Shown here: in pieces, positions 15,021-23,799 of the stretch
Numbering within the stretch: the stretch's first letter is position 1
How the letters are laid out: every line of letters starts with the position of its first letter
DNA from: Myxococcota bacterium
GTDB taxonomy: Bacteria; Myxococcota_A; Polyangia; Fen-1088
Assembly: GCA_025934105.1 (NCBI GenBank)
Contig: JAICYS010000027.1
Location: forward strand, 1 to 35,260
Length of the DNA stretch: 35,260 nucleotides
Direction of reading: 5' to 3'
Made by a program: the position numbers and the translations under genes
Notes under the pieces: generated by a model
The model's database searches: none
What the model was told of the DNA's origin: nothing
What the model saw: the letters and a program-made list of their open reading frames with translations, nothing else

Positions 15021-15830
15021 TCACCGGGCTCCCGGCTCCTCCTGCGACGACTCGGCTGGGCGGACCCCAGCTCCGTCGCCACGCGCGCGGTTGAGCATGG
15101 CGGCCAGCCGGCCCGCGCCAAAGCCGTTGTCGATGTTCACGACCGCGACGCCCGCCGCGCAGGAGTTCAACATGCCCAGCAGCGCCGCGATCCCGCCCAG
15201 GCTGGCCCCGTACCCGACGCTGGTCGGCACCGCGATCACCGGCCGCGCGAACAGCCCGCCCACCACGCTGGGCAGCGCCCCCTCCATCCCGGCCACCACG
15301 ATCACGATCTCGGCGGCGGCGACGGTCTCGCGGTGGGCCAGCAGCCGGTGGAGCCCGGCCACGCCCACGTCGTAGATCCGCTCGACCCGGTTCCCCGACA
15401 GCTCGGCGGTCACGGCGGCTTCTTCCGCGACGGGGACGTCCGACGTGCCCGCGCTCAGGACGGCGATCACGCCGCGGCCGCGGTCCGGCGGCGGCGTCTC
15501 GCCCACGGCCACGATGTGGGGCGTGGCCAGATAGCGCGCCCCCGGCACCGCCGGCACCACCAGAGCGGCCACCTCGGGCGACACGCGGGTCGCGAACACC
15601 GTGGCCCCGCCGGCCGCCAGCTCGTTCAGGATGGCCGCGATTTGCCGGGGCGTCTTGCCTTGCCCCAGCACCACCTCGGGAAAGCCCGTGCGCAGGTGGC
15701 GATGGGTGTCGACGTGTGCGAAGTCGAGCGCCCGGAAGGGAAGGTCGCGCAGCGCGCTCATCGACTGGTCGACGGTCGCACGCCCGGCCTGCACGTCTTC
15801 CAGGAGCGCCCGCAGCCGTTGGGGGTCCAT
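15021..15830 (-). CDS. larB: LarB, carboxylase of the NPN cofactor pathway
   Basis: This 269-residue LarB-family protein carboxylates and hydrolyses nicotinic acid adenine dinucleotide in the first step of nickel-pincer cofactor synthesis. The N-terminal part includes FAHVDTHRHLRTGFPEVVLG. The C-terminal PurE-like domain includes VLSAGTSDVPVAEEAAVTAE, YDVGVAGLHRLL, VVAGMEGALPSVVGGL and AVPTSVGYGASLGGIAALL, all characteristic. The ATG at 15830 has AGGTGG about 10 bases upstream. The gene lies between a receiver gene (21 bases upstream) and larC (22 bases downstream). No larE or larA gene is in the window, so the rest of the pathway and the target enzyme must be elsewhere. Confidence 0.95.
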   Translation of the reverse strand: MDPQRLRALLEDVQAGRATVDQSMSALRDLPFRALDFAHVDTHRHLRTGFPEVVLGQGKTPRQIAAILNELAAGGATVFATRVSPEVAALVVPAVPGARYLATPHIVAVGETPPPDRGRGVIAVLSAGTSDVPVAEEAAVTAELSGNRVERIYDVGVAGLHRLLAHRETVAAAEIVIVVAGMEGALPSVVGGLFARPVIAVPTSVGYGASLGGIAALLGMLNSCAAGVAVVNIDNGFGAGRLAAMLNRARGDGAGVRPAESSQEEPGAR

Positions 15831-15851
15831 GGGGGCCCCCCACCTTAGCAC

Positions 15852-16244
15852 TTACGGCGGCGGGACGGCGCCGGCGCCGTCCAGAACGCTGCGCACCTCG
15901 CCCACGAACGTCTCCAGAGAGAACGGCTTGCGCACAAACCCCTGCGCGCGCGGGGGCCGCGGCGTCATCACCGCGCTCAGCACGATGACCGGCACGCCGG
16001 CCAGCTGCGGCTCGGCGGTCATGTACCGCAGGACCTCCCAGCCCGACACCATCGGCATGAGCAAATCGAGGATCACCAGATCGGCGCGCCGCGGCTCGTT
16101 CAGCGTCAGGAAGTCGATAGCCTGCTTCCCGTTCGACGCGGGCACCACGTCAAACCCCTCGTCCTCGAGGATGTCTTGCAGCGAGTCGCGGACGTCGGGA
16201 TCGTCCTCGACCAGCAAGATGGTGCGGCAGTCCCCCGCGCTCAT
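15852..16244 (-). CDS. Stand-alone receiver-domain response regulator
   Basis: This 130-residue protein is a single CheY-like receiver with no output domain: acidic pair EDD (13-15), phosphoacceptor Asp60 in VILDLLMP, Ser90 in VLSA, and Lys106 in VRKPF. A Pro-rich tail follows. The ATG at 16244 gives a length normal for the family; the frame is open to 16301 but the extra residues are not receiver-like. It is the first gene of the larB-larC-sensor run and is divergent from a Ser/Thr kinase, 97 bases away. Its phosphodonor is unknown; the sensor in the same operon has an H-box but no ATPase domain. Confidence 0.92.
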   Translation of the reverse strand: MSAGDCRTILLVEDDPDVRDSLQDILEDEGFDVVPASNGKQAIDFLTLNEPRRADLVILDLLMPMVSGWEVLRYMTAEPQLAGVPVIVLSAVMTPRPPRAQGFVRKPFSLETFVGEVRSVLDGAGAVPPP

Positions 16245-16341
16245 GGTCGGACCCCCATGGTCTGCGTTTGGAAGTTTGGCGGGCGGTTCTGCCACCATCA
16301 AGGCAAACGCGTGGTAATTTGGCCGCCCGGGATCGCCGCTG

Positions 16342-18195
<1,854 letters not shown>

Positions 18196-18196
18196 C

Positions 18197-18391
18197 CTAC
18201 GCGCCCAGCGCGGCCGCATCCGCGTCGAGCGCCAGGCGCAGCATCTCGAGCGCGGCCAGCCGGCCCATGATCCGCCGCAGCTCCGCCATCTCGACGAAGG
18301 CGTGAATCACGCCTTGCCCGCCGCCCGGCGAGCGTGCCGCCGGCCGAACCGAATCGTCGAACCCCATCTCCGTCGCGCGCGCATCGTTCAT
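18197..18391 (-). CDS. Hypothetical 64-residue protein
   Basis: The ATG at 18391 has a good GGAGG site 9 bases upstream, which is the main support for the gene. The N-terminus is polar (MNDARATEMGFDDS) and the C-terminal half is a Leu/Ala-rich amphipathic helix (FVEMAELRRIMGRLAALEML). No known domain is recognised. It follows the receiver gene at 18449-18850 by 57 bases on the same strand, so co-transcription is likely, and it is convergent with the kinase gene. Confidence 0.5.
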   Translation of the reverse strand: MNDARATEMGFDDSVRPAARSPGGGQGVIHAFVEMAELRRIMGRLAALEMLRLALDADAAALGA

Positions 18392-18448
18392 GTGGTCATC
18401 CTCCGAAAGGCGCAAGCTCCGGCAGCCTCCGGGTGGGCTGCGGCCATC

Positions 18449-18850
18449 CTACCCCGCCACGCTGCGCTCTGCTTCCCGGTACGCCGGCGATGTCAGCCGT
18501 TGCACCGTTTCGCCAAAGCAATCGACGTCCAGGGGTTTCCGCATGCATTCGAAGCCCGCCAACCTTCCAAACCGGCAGAGCTGCAATTCGCGATCCGAGC
18601 GGGCGGTAACCAGCAGGATCGAGCAACCGGGGCGAGCGCGGCGCAGCCAGCGGATGAGCTGCAGCCCATCCATGCCGGGCATCTCCAGGTCCGTGATCAC
18701 CAGATCGGCGCGGAAGGCGGCCAGTGTCCGGCAGGCCGCCGCGCCGTCCTCCGCGACCCGCACCTCATAACCGGCATCCGCGAGCACCTCGCGCAAGAGC
18801 TCGCGCGTCTCCTCGTCGTCGTCGACCAGCAAGACCCGTCTGCGTCCCAT
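18449..18850 (-). CDS. Stand-alone receiver-domain response regulator
   Basis: This 133-residue single receiver has acidic residues DDDEE (10-14), phosphoacceptor Asp54 in VITDLEMPGMDG, Thr82 in LVTAR and Lys105 in MRKPL, so it should be phosphorylatable. There is no output domain. The ATG at 18850 has a GGTGG site just upstream; the open frame continues to 19021 but the added residues look random. It lies near the end of the second PEGA kinase, transcribed toward it. Cys residues at 40, 76, 92, 102 and 111 are more than usual for a receiver and may be incidental. Confidence 0.9.
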   Translation of the reverse strand: MGRRRVLLVDDDEETRELLREVLADAGYEVRVAEDGAAACRTLAAFRADLVITDLEMPGMDGLQLIRWLRRARPGCSILLVTARSDRELQLCRFGRLAGFECMRKPLDVDCFGETVQRLTSPAYREAERSVAG

Positions 18851-19102
18851 ACCCACCGGAGGTGCAAGCTCCGCACCAACACCTACAAGAACTTCATGTA
18901 AGCCGGTGGCCGATGACGCGCCGTTTGAGCCGCGTTCGGTAACGTCTTCGTGTGGCGAGGTGACGCCCGAACGCCGCGGCCGGTCGACGGGGCAGCGGGA
19001 ACGCCGCCCCGCGGCTGGCACGCGAATTGTTTATCTCTCTGTCGTCCGTCGGTGGCGGGCGGGCGGAGCCCTGGTCCGCTAAACTCTAATTGGAGGGCAG
19101 TC
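18851..19102. other. Divergent intergenic region (252 bases)
   Basis: This gap separates the receiver gene from the CBS-domain gene and must hold promoters for both. It has a local AT-rich patch (GAATTGTTTATCTCTC, from 19024) and TAAACTCTAAT just before the CBS gene's ribosome site. I see no convincing -35/-10 pair, no hairpin and no small gene. Confidence 0.4.
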
Positions 19103-19636
19103 ATGGACGTCATGGCTGAAGTCGGGTCTTGCTGCGTGGCCGAGGTGATGGGGACGGAGCTGTACACGCTGACACCGGATACGGTCGTGGCGTCTGCGCG
19201 CCGGCTCGCGTTCGACAACGGGATCGATCACCTGCTGGTGCTCGACAACGGCACGCTGACGGGCATCATCTGCCGTGAGGATCTGCGGACCGCGGAGCGA
19301 ACCGCGTTCGTGGGCGAGTGCATGAGCTCGCCGGTGCTCTGCATCGGGCCCGACACGACGCTGGACGAGGCGGCCCAGATCATGGCCGAGCAGCACGTCT
19401 CGTGTCTCCCGGTGGTGACCGGCGCGTTCCTGGTCGGAATCGTCACCCGGGACGCGCTGGCCACGGTCGGCCTGGGCGGCGAACACCGCCCGGCCGCCAA
19501 ACTGGTGTGCAACGCGTGCGGCGCCGACCACCCGCACGACAAGGTCCGGCGTGACCCCCGCTCGGGCGGGATCCCGCTTTGCGCCGATTGCCTGGGCCGC
19601 ACGTCGGCCAACGCCCTCCGCCGCCAAGCCGATTGA
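19103..19636 (+). CDS. CBS-domain pair protein with a C-terminal zinc ribbon
   Basis: This 177-residue protein has two CBS motifs (about 10-62 and 72-125), including VAEVMGTELYTLTPD, HLLVLDNGTLTGIICREDL, CMSSPVLCIGPDTTLDEA and CLPVVTGAFLVGIVTRDAL. CBS pairs bind adenine nucleotides and act as regulatory modules. The tail has Cys136, Cys139, Cys160 and Cys163 (CNAC and CADC separated by 20 residues), a zinc-ribbon arrangement. That section resembles the two-Cys-pair finger of DksA/TraR-like and other small regulators by pattern only. The ATG at 19103 has GGAGGG 8 bases upstream. It stands 40 bases before the methyltransferase fusion on the same strand, possibly with a separate promoter between them. 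Confidence 0.9.
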   Translation: MDVMAEVGSCCVAEVMGTELYTLTPDTVVASARRLAFDNGIDHLLVLDNGTLTGIICREDLRTAERTAFVGECMSSPVLCIGPDTTLDEAAQIMAEQHVSCLPVVTGAFLVGIVTRDALATVGLGGEHRPAAKLVCNACGADHPHDKVRRDPRSGGIPLCADCLGRTSANALRRQAD

Positions 19637-19662
19637 GACGAGGCGGCTCCCGCGGGTCGGGG

Positions 19663-19668
19663 TATAAG
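19663..19668 (+). promoter_or_regulatory. Candidate -10 element just before the methyltransferase fusion
   Basis: TATAAG ends 8 bases before the ATG at 19677, so transcription from it would begin about at the start codon. It lies inside a small GGGG/CCCC palindrome. The nearest -35-like TTGAGA (19633-19638) is 24 bases away, too far for a normal sigma-70 promoter, so this is weak support. Confidence 0.3.
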
Positions 19669-19676
19669 CCCCGCCC

Positions 19677-21452
19677 ATGCCGGTCAGCCGCGCGGGCGCG
19701 AAGCTGGAGGCGGCGCTGGACCAGTTCGGTCTGAGCCCCGCCGTCACGGGCGCGCGCGCCGTCGACGTCGGGGCATCCGCCGGCGGTTTCACCGAGGTGC
19801 TGCTGGCCCGCGGCGCGCTCTCGGTGCTGGCGGTGGACGTCGGACGCGATCAGCTGCACCCGTCGCTGCGCCAGGACCCGCGCGTGACGGTCCGGGAAGA
19901 GACGGACTGGCGCCGGCTGCCGCTGCACGAGGCCGAGGGGCCCTTCGATTTCTTCACCGTGGATGTCAGCTTCGTCGCCGCTCGTAACATGCTCCGCGGG
20001 CTGGCGTTTCGATTACGCCCCGGCGCGCAGGGCGTCGTGCTGGTCAAGCCGCAGTTCGAGCTGCCGGACCGCCAGGTCAAGGACGGCGAGGTGCGCGACC
20101 GGAACCTGCGCCAGGCGGCGGTCGACAAGGTCCGGCGGCGCGCCGAGGCGCTGGGCTTCGACCTGCTGGCCGACGTCGACTCGCCGGTCGCGGGCCGTGA
20201 AGGCTCGGTGGAGATTCTGGCCCACCTGCGGTTCAACGGGCGGTCCGCGCGCCTGCCCGGCCCCGGCGAGCGGCGCCGAACCGAGGCCACCGGCCGGCGT
20301 GCCCTGGCGGCGGCGGACCAGTTGCGCTGGTTCGCGGTGGTCGCGCCGGGGCTGGAGACGGGCGCCGAGCGCGAGGTGCGGGCGCTCTCGGACGTCCGCG
20401 ACGTGCAGGTCGAAGCCGGCGGCGTCGAGTGGACCGCGCCGATCCTGGGCGGCCTCGAGGCCAACGTCTGGCTGCGGACCGCGACGCGCGTGCTGGCGCG
20501 GGTCGGCTCGGTCGAGGCGCGCGAGTTCGGCAAGCTGCGCCGGCGCGCCGCCGGGCTGCCGTGGGCCCAGTTCATCCCGCGCGGCGCCGCCGTCGCGCTT
20601 CGGGCCAGCACCAGCCGCTGCCGCCTCTATCACACGGGCGCCCTGGCCGAGACGGCCGCGCTGGCCATCGCGGACGCGGTGCCGGGCGCGCGCGCCGCCG
20701 CCAAGGACGAATCGGCCGCCGTCGCCGTGCTGGTCCGCGGGCTGGAAGATCGGTTCACGTTCAGCGTCGACGCCTCGGGCGAACGGCTGCACCGGCGCGG
20801 GGCACGCGTCGAGATCGGGGCCGCGCCGATGCGCGAGACGCTGGCCGCCGGGCTGCTGGCGCTGGCCGGCTGGGAGCCCGGCCAACCGCTCTGCGATCCG
20901 GTGTGCGGCGCGGGAACGATCCCGATCGAGGCGGCGCTTCAGGCTGTCGAGCGGGCGCCCGGCCTCGAGCGCGAGTTCGCGCTGGAGGACTGGCCGCTGT
21001 TCGCGGCGCTGCCGGCGCCCGAGGCGGCGGCCGTGCGGGAACGCGCGCGGGGCCGCGTGCGACCGGTGGCGCCGGCTGCAATCGCGGGGTGGGATCGAGA
21101 TCCCGCGATCATCGAGAGCGCGGGGCGGAACGCGGCGCGCGCCGGGGTCGCCGGCCAGATCGCCTTCGCCTGCCGGGACCTGGGCGACGCACGGCCGCCG
21201 TCCGAGGCGCCGGGCCTGGTCATCGCCAACCCGCCCTACGGCCGTCGGCTGGGCGACCCGCGCGCCGCTCTGCGCGTCTATCGCGATCTGGGCCGCGTCC
21301 TGCGCGCGCACTTTCGCGGCTGGCGCGCCGCGGTCGTGGTCCCCGGCCGGCTGGCCGGCGCGGGCGACGCGCTCCGACTGGTGCTGCCCGACCGCCACCG
21401 GCTGAAGAACGGCGGGCTGCCGATCGAGCTGCGCGTCGGTCCGATCAGGTGA
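19677..21452 (+). CDS. TlyA-like methyltransferase fused to a THUMP/RlmL-like methyltransferase
   Basis: This 591-residue single frame has two rRNA methyltransferase modules. Residues 1-188 match the FtsJ-type core of TlyA: VSRAGAKLEAALDQFG, AVDVGASAGGFTEVLLARGA, LAVDVGRDQL, DVSFVAARNML, VVLVKPQFEL, and Glu179 in GSVEI. The S4 RNA-binding domain usual at the TlyA N-terminus is absent. Residues about 218-365 look like a THUMP domain, and 380-591 like an RlmL/Trm11-type N2-guanine methyltransferase: LCDPVCGAGTIPIEAA (405-420) and NPPYGRRLG (518-526). THUMP may replace S4 for RNA binding (inference). No ribosome site precedes the ATG. Its stop overlaps the convergent radical SAM gene by 8 bases. 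Both activities and rRNA targets are unproven. Confidence 0.88.
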   Translation: MPVSRAGAKLEAALDQFGLSPAVTGARAVDVGASAGGFTEVLLARGALSVLAVDVGRDQLHPSLRQDPRVTVREETDWRRLPLHEAEGPFDFFTVDVSFVAARNMLRGLAFRLRPGAQGVVLVKPQFELPDRQVKDGEVRDRNLRQAAVDKVRRRAEALGFDLLADVDSPVAGREGSVEILAHLRFNGRSARLPGPGERRRTEATGRRALAAADQLRWFAVVAPGLETGAEREVRALSDVRDVQVEAGGVEWTAPILGGLEANVWLRTATRVLARVGSVEAREFGKLRRRAAGLPWAQFIPRGAAVALRASTSRCRLYHTGALAETAALAIADAVPGARAAAKDESAAVAVLVRGLEDRFTFSVDASGERLHRRGARVEIGAAPMRETLAAGLLALAGWEPGQPLCDPVCGAGTIPIEAALQAVERAPGLEREFALEDWPLFAALPAPEAAAVRERARGRVRPVAPAAIAGWDRDPAIIESAGRNAARAGVAGQIAFACRDLGDARPPSEAPGLVIANPPYGRRLGDPRAALRVYRDLGRVLRAHFRGWRAAVVVPGRLAGAGDALRLVLPDRHRLKNGGLPIELRVGPIR

Positions 21453-22491
21453 GCGGCAGTTCCAGCTGCGCGCTGGTCCAAGGCGCGGGCGCCGGCGCTT
21501 CTTCGGCGGCGTGGACCGTGTCGCCCATCCGGGCGTGCGGCACGAATCCGTGGCGAGCGGCGGCCGATTCGAACAGGGATTGAATCGCCTGCGCGTACGT
21601 CCCTTCGCCGCGCCCGCGCACGCCGAAACGTGAATCGTAGAGGCGCCCGCCGCGCGTCTCGCGAACCCGGTGCAGCACCCGTTCGGCCGACAGGGGCAGC
21701 GCGGCCCGCAACCGCTCTTCGAACACCGCCTTCACCGAGCCCGGCAGGCGCAAGAGCACGTGCCCGGCCGAGCGCGCGCCCGCGTCGCGCGCCGTCTTGA
21801 GGATCTTGGGGATGTCCTGGTCGTTGAGGCCCGGAATGATCGGGGCGACGTTCACGCCCACCGAGATCCCGGCGCGGGCCAGCGTCTCGATCACGCGCAA
21901 GCGACGGACCGGCGCCGGAACATAGGGCTCGATCGCGCGCGCCTTGTCGGCGTCCCAGAACGGAATGCTGACCGTCACGTGCGCCGACGCGGCCGCGGTG
22001 AGGCTGACCAGCACGTCGGCGTCACGTTCGACCAGCGCCGACTTGGTGATGATGGCCGCCGGGTTCGCCCGCTCGACGCAGACCTCCAGGCAGCCGCGCG
22101 TCAGCCGGTAGGAGGCCTCGAGCGGCTGATAGCAATCGGTGACCCCGCTGAACACCACGGTCTCGCGGCGCCAGCTCTTCTTGGCGAACGCCGCCCGCAG
22201 GAGCTGCGGCGCGTTCGGCTTGATGACGATCTTGCGGTCGAAGTCGGTTCCGGCGCCGAAGCCGAGATACTCGTGCGACGGCCGCGCGTAGCAGTAGGCG
22301 CAGGCGTGGAAGCAGCCGCGGTAGGGGTTCACGCTCCAGGTGAACCCGACGTCCGGACTGTCGTTCTTGGACAGAACGTTGCGCGTGCTGTCGACGAAGA
22401 CCTCCAGCCGAACCTCGGGGATGCCCTCCAGGTACTCGACCTCGGTGGTGGCCCACGGATTGGGCGGGTTGGAGATCGGGACCGCCTTCAC
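21445..22491 (-). CDS. PA0069/SPL-family radical SAM protein
   Basis: This 348-residue radical SAM protein is like PA0069 and Rv2578c, distantly related to spore photoproduct lyase. The iron-sulfur motif is C60-x3-C64-x2-C67 in NPYRGCFHACAYCYARPSHE (55-74). Other family stretches are GVTDCYQPLEASYRLTRG (116-133) and VNVAPIIPGLND. No substrate is known for this family. The start is GTG 22491, with only a weak ribosome site. It is divergent from the aminotransferase gene across a 77-base gap and convergent with the methyltransferase fusion, with overlapping stops. Confidence 0.92.
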   Translation of the reverse strand: MKAVPISNPPNPWATTEVEYLEGIPEVRLEVFVDSTRNVLSKNDSPDVGFTWSVNPYRGCFHACAYCYARPSHEYLGFGAGTDFDRKIVIKPNAPQLLRAAFAKKSWRRETVVFSGVTDCYQPLEASYRLTRGCLEVCVERANPAAIITKSALVERDADVLVSLTAAASAHVTVSIPFWDADKARAIEPYVPAPVRRLRVIETLARAGISVGVNVAPIIPGLNDQDIPKILKTARDAGARSAGHVLLRLPGSVKAVFEERLRAALPLSAERVLHRVRETRGGRLYDSRFGVRGRGEGTYAQAIQSLFESAAARHGFVPHARMGDTVHAAEEAPAPAPWTSAQLELPLT

Positions 22492-22568
22492 CCGACAAAC
22501 CTATGCCTGAACCGATGTTCAGTCAAGCGTCGGCGCGCGCGATCAAGTAGTGTTCCGCGGCTCTTCTC

Positions 22569-23774
22569 ATGGCAGGCGCTCCCGATCCCTCTTCGAATCG
22601 ATTCGCGCGGTTGGCCGCGCTTCCCCCTTACGTCCTCGCCGCGGTCGACGAGCTGAAATCGCGCCTGCGGGCCGAGGGACACGACGTGTTCGACTTCGGC
22701 CTCGGCAACCCCGACGGCCCCAGCCCGCGCGCCGTGATCGATCGCCTGACCGCCGAGGCGCAGCGTCCGGGCAACCAGCGCTACATGCCGTCCCGCGGGC
22801 TGCCGGAAGTTCGCCGCGCGATCTGCGACTGGTACCAGCGCCGCTACGGCCAGAGCTTCGACCCGGAGACCGAGGCGGTGGTCACGCTGGGCGCCAAGGA
22901 AGGGCTGGCTCACCTGCTGCTGGCCATCGTGGCCCCCGGCGATTGCGTGCTGTCGCCGGATCCCTGCTACCCGATCCATCGCTATGGCGTCATCATCGCC
23001 GGTGGCGAGCCGGTGCCGGTGACGACGCGGCCGGGCCTCGACCCCTACGCCGAGATCGAAGCGGCGCTGGCCCGTTCGCCCCGCAAGCCCAAGGGGCTCA
23101 TCATCAATTTCCCCCACAACCCGACCAGCGCCGTCGTCGATCAGCGCTTCTTCGAGAAGGTCGTCGCGCTGGCCAAGCGCGAGTCGCTGTGGCTCATCTC
23201 GGACCTGGCTTACGCCGACCTGGCGCACGACGGGCGGCCGGCGCCCTCGATCTTCGGCGTGCCGGGCGCGCGCGAGCTGGCCGTCGAATTCTTCACCGTT
23301 TCGAAGAGCTACTCGATGCCGGGGTGGCGGGTCGGCTTCTGCGTCGGAAACAGGACGCTGGTCGGCGCGCTGACCACCATCAAGGGCTACCTCGACTACG
23401 GCATCTTCGGCCCGGTGCAGCTGGCGGCGGCGACCGCGCTGTCGCCGGCTTGCGATCCCGACGTGGCCGCCAACCGCGAGCTGTACACGCGCCGGACCGC
23501 CGTGCTGTGCGACGGCCTGGCCGCCGCCGGTTGGCCGGTCCCGCGCCCCACCGCCTCGATGTTCGTCTGGGCGCCGCTGCCGGGCCGCGCCGTCGAGCAG
23601 GGCTCGGTCAAGTTCGCCGCCGAGCTCCTGTCCGAGGCGCGCGTGGCGGTGTCGCCGGGCGTGGGGTTCGGGCCGGGCGGCGAAGGGTTCGTGCGCTTCG
23701 CGCTGGTCGAGACGGACGAGCGGGCGCGCCAGGCCTGCGCGGCCATCGGCAAGTTCCTGAGCCAGCGACGCTGA
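22569..23774 (+). CDS. alaC: Class I aminotransferase, AlaC-like (alanine/glutamate-pyruvate)
   Basis: This 401-residue PLP enzyme is closely similar throughout to E. coli AlaC: LPPYVLAAVDELK, FDFGLGNPDGPSP, GAKEGLAHLLLAIVAPGD, CYPIHRYGVIIAGG, FPHNPTSAVV, SDLAYADLAHDG, and the PLP lysine Lys246 in FFTVSKSYSMPGWRVGF. It would transfer the amino group between alanine and 2-oxoglutarate/pyruvate in the cytoplasm. LL-diaminopimelate aminotransferase is a near relative, but the GNPDGPSP and SYSMPGWR stretches favour AlaC. The ATG at 22569 lacks a clear ribosome site. It is a single gene with convergent neighbour 23797-25116. Confidence 0.93.
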   Translation: MAGAPDPSSNRFARLAALPPYVLAAVDELKSRLRAEGHDVFDFGLGNPDGPSPRAVIDRLTAEAQRPGNQRYMPSRGLPEVRRAICDWYQRRYGQSFDPETEAVVTLGAKEGLAHLLLAIVAPGDCVLSPDPCYPIHRYGVIIAGGEPVPVTTRPGLDPYAEIEAALARSPRKPKGLIINFPHNPTSAVVDQRFFEKVVALAKRESLWLISDLAYADLAHDGRPAPSIFGVPGARELAVEFFTVSKSYSMPGWRVGFCVGNRTLVGALTTIKGYLDYGIFGPVQLAAATALSPACDPDVAANRELYTRRTAVLCDGLAAAGWPVPRPTASMFVWAPLPGRAVEQGSVKFAAELLSEARVAVSPGVGFGPGGEGFVRFALVETDERARQACAAIGKFLSQRR

Positions 23775-23799
23775 CCGGCGGCGCCCGCCGCGTCGGTCA
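23772..23799. terminator. Bidirectional hairpin containing both stop codons
   Basis: TGACCG-GCGGCG at 23772-23783 pairs with CGCCGC at 23786-23791 and CGGTCA at 23794-23799, a 12-bp stem with a 2-base loop and a 2-base bulge. The TGA of the aminotransferase gene is the left foot and the stop of the minus-strand glycosyltransferase gene is the right foot. There is no T tract. Confidence 0.5.

Noticed and set aside
13895-15094. Long plus-strand frame opposite larC and larB
   Set aside because: Translation is a shadow of the His-rich repeat and larBC; no start signal or domain.
16245-16341. Possible sigma-70 promoter (GGTAATTT) for the second PEGA kinase
   Set aside because: No -35 hexamer at suitable spacing, so I left it as a remark in the gene entry and did not list it as a feature.
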